The translations under genes and the position numbers were made by a program. The notes under the pieces were generated by a model. That model was not told where the DNA came from, did not search any database, and was given only the letters and a program-made list of their open reading frames with translations. A stretch of DNA of 7,129 nucleotides from contig JAIFNJ010000036.1 of the NCBI GenBank assembly GCA_020047835.1, positions 1 to 7,129 of the forward strand, read 5' to 3'. The number at the start of each line of letters is the position of its first letter. Within the stretch, counting starts at the first letter, position 1. The DNA is from Bacteroidota bacterium (GTDB taxonomy: Bacteria > Bacteroidota > Bacteroidia > Bacteroidales > SZUA-534). Positions 6,228 to 7,129 of this stretch are shown here, piece by piece.

Positions 6228-6292
6228 ATTACAAGTATTTACTTTGGCGTTTTTGCAATGGCAGCCACTGTAATCAGTAGTAAATTTGTAAT
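6228..6292 (+). promoter_or_regulatory. Bulged 14-pair stem-loop in the 3' region of purE
   Basis: Two consecutive seven-pair blocks form one long stem: ATTACAA (6228-6234) with TTGTAAT (6286-6292), and ATTTACT (6237-6243) with AGTAAAT (6279-6285), separated by a two-base bulge (GT, 6235-6236). The 35-base loop contains a smaller hairpin, ACTG (6267-6270) with CAGT (6275-6278). It begins 16 bases after the purE stop. No T-tract follows directly, so it is not a classical intrinsic terminator; it could protect the mRNA 3' end or be a processing site. Confidence 0.35.
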
Positions 6293-6338
6293 AAAGTAAG
6301 GCTTTTATATACTTTTCATCCTATTTGATTTAAGGTTT

Positions 6339-6365
6339 TTTGGTCCCTATTTTTTTATGACCAAA
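6339..6365. repeat. Inverted repeat upstream of the DUF1573 gene
   Basis: TTTGGTC (6339-6345) and GACCAAA (6359-6365) are perfect seven-base inverted copies separated by 13 mostly T/A bases. It lies about 50 bases upstream of the -33 element of the next gene and downstream of purE. It could be an operator or part of a transcription end; no T-tract follows the stem. Confidence 0.3.
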
Positions 6366-6415
6366 CTCCCAAGAAACAGCACGAAACCATGTTAAATAAT
6401 AGGATGGGTAATCCC

Positions 6416-6443
6416 TTGGTTTCTATTTAAAATTGTAATTTTG
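6416..6443 (+). promoter_or_regulatory. Bacteroidota-type promoter of the DUF1573-aminotransferase unit
   Basis: TTG at 6416-6418 is followed after 17 bases by TAATTTTG at 6436-6443, a perfect TAnnTTTG box. Transcription would start near 6450, about 16 bases before the ATG. Short inverted repeats (GAAACC at 6383-6388 with GGTTTC at 6418-6423) overlap the -33 element and might allow repressor binding. Confidence 0.65.
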
Positions 6444-6465
6444 CACTTCTTTACTTACTCAATGT

Positions 6466-6954
6466 ATGAATAGGATTGCACTTTGTATTTTTTTAATAAT
6501 AGGTTTATTGGCAGCGGCTTATGGGCAGGATACCTTAGTTTCGAATCAACAAAACGAACAGAATCTTCCCATTTCAATAAATACCCTGAAGAAAGATTTT
6601 GGAGTGATTGAACAAAAGAGTAAAGCCGTTTACACCTTTGAAATAACAAATCAGGACGAAAAGCCAATGGTTATATGGCATGTTACTACTTCCTGTGGAT
6701 GCACCTCGCCAACTTGGACAGATAAACCAGTAAAAAAAGGAGAAGTAGGGACGGTAAAAGTTAAATACGACACCTCGCAATCCGGAAAATTTGAAAAATC
6801 GGTGTTTGTATATACCAATTTTAGTGATCGCCCAATAAAGTTACTAATTGAAGGCACTGTATCCGATGGTCCCATTAAAAATTCAAAGGCGAAATCAGGC
6901 TTTACAAAAAACGAAGTTCACATTGATTCTAACATAAAACCAAATTCCAAATAA
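6466..6954 (+). CDS. Secreted DUF1573-domain protein
   Basis: This 162-residue protein has a signal peptide (MNRIALCIFLIIGLLAAAYG, likely cleavage near residue 20 at AYG|Q) and one DUF1573 domain, a predicted Ig-like beta sandwich common in exported Bacteroidota proteins. Landmarks are KDFGVIEQ at 43-50, YTFEITN at 56-62, the invariant-looking SCGCTSPTW at 76-84 with Cys77 and Cys79, the KKGEVGTVKVKY stretch at 90-101 and KSVFVYTN at 111-118. A lysine- and asparagine-rich tail follows from about 138. No lipobox is present; Cys7 lies inside the signal peptide core. The biochemical function of the family is unknown to me. It is followed after 8 bases by an aminotransferase gene, so the two are probably co-transcribed from the promoter just upstream. 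Confidence 0.9.
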   Translation: MNRIALCIFLIIGLLAAAYGQDTLVSNQQNEQNLPISINTLKKDFGVIEQKSKAVYTFEITNQDEKPMVIWHVTTSCGCTSPTWTDKPVKKGEVGTVKVKYDTSQSGKFEKSVFVYTNFSDRPIKLLIEGTVSDGPIKNSKAKSGFTKNEVHIDSNIKPNSK

Positions 6955-6962
6955 TTATTGCT

Positions 6963-7129
6963 ATGCCACAAATTTCAAATAAAGGTATTCAGATGCCAGC
7001 TTCTCCAATCAGAAAACTGGTTCCGTATGCTGAAGAAGCCAAGCGTAAAGGCAGAAAAGTTTACCACTTAAACATTGGCCAGCCCGATATTAAAACACCC
7101 GAAATTGCATTAAATGCCATTCGAAATAT
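6963..7129 (+). CDS. Class I/II PLP-dependent aminotransferase, N-terminal part
   Basis: The first 55 residues of a gene running off the right edge are visible. The sequence has a conserved start region (MPASPIRKLVPYAEEAK at 11-27) and the motif NIGQPDIKTPE (37-47), which corresponds to the N-terminal GxPD segment of aspartate/aromatic aminotransferase-like fold type I enzymes. Such enzymes move an amino group between an amino acid and a 2-oxo acid using pyridoxal phosphate; the catalytic lysine lies beyond the window. The substrate, for example aspartate, cannot be fixed from this part. The ATG at 6963 is 8 bases after the DUF1573 stop. Confidence 0.88.
   Translation, partial: MPQISNKGIQMPASPIRKLVPYAEEAKRKGRKVYHLNIGQPDIKTPEIALNAIRN

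Overview
The window looks like chromosomal DNA of a member of the Bacteroidota. Three things point there: AT-rich DNA with few Shine-Dalgarno-like sites, good matches to the Bacteroidota primary promoter (TTG or TTTG, 17-19 bases, TAnnTTTG) upstream of obg and of the DUF1573 gene, and the protein families present (DUF1573, short YfiR/DUF4154 secreted proteins, an Obg that ends right after the G domain). Genus cannot be read from the sequence.

Layout. At the left, on the minus strand, obg (561-1550) is followed after 9 bases by a PAP2-family membrane phosphatase (1-551, cut by the window edge close to its C-terminus). Divergent from obg, on the plus strand, lie two tandem paralogous secreted YfiR/DUF4154-family proteins (1919-2437 and 2779-3297, 119 of 172 residues identical in an ungapped hand alignment) and, 14 bases after the second, a transmembrane methyl-accepting chemotaxis protein (3312-4844). 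Convergent to it is hpt on the minus strand (4911-5456), divergent from purE on the plus strand (5705-6211). At the right a secreted DUF1573 protein (6466-6954) is followed 8 bases later by the start of a class I/II PLP-dependent aminotransferase (6963 to the window end).

How the genes may work together. hpt (purine salvage), purE (de novo purine synthesis) and obg (guanine-nucleotide-binding ribosome assembly GTPase) form a housekeeping purine/GTP neighbourhood. The YfiR-YfiR-MCP block lies between hpt and obg, which as I recall are close together in many Bacteroidota, usually with adk; no adk is present here. The block is the most interesting part. YfiR of Pseudomonas is a periplasmic regulator of a HAMP-containing inner-membrane enzyme (YfiN). 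Here two YfiR-like proteins sit next to a HAMP-containing chemoreceptor, which suggests a periplasmic sensing module that feeds a chemosensory array rather than a diguanylate cyclase. The first YfiR-like gene has a plausible promoter about 150 bases upstream of its start and a leader that can fold into a compact four-way junction.

No mobile element, CRISPR array, tRNA or rRNA was seen. The promoters, stems and repeats were found by eye and are less certain than the genes.
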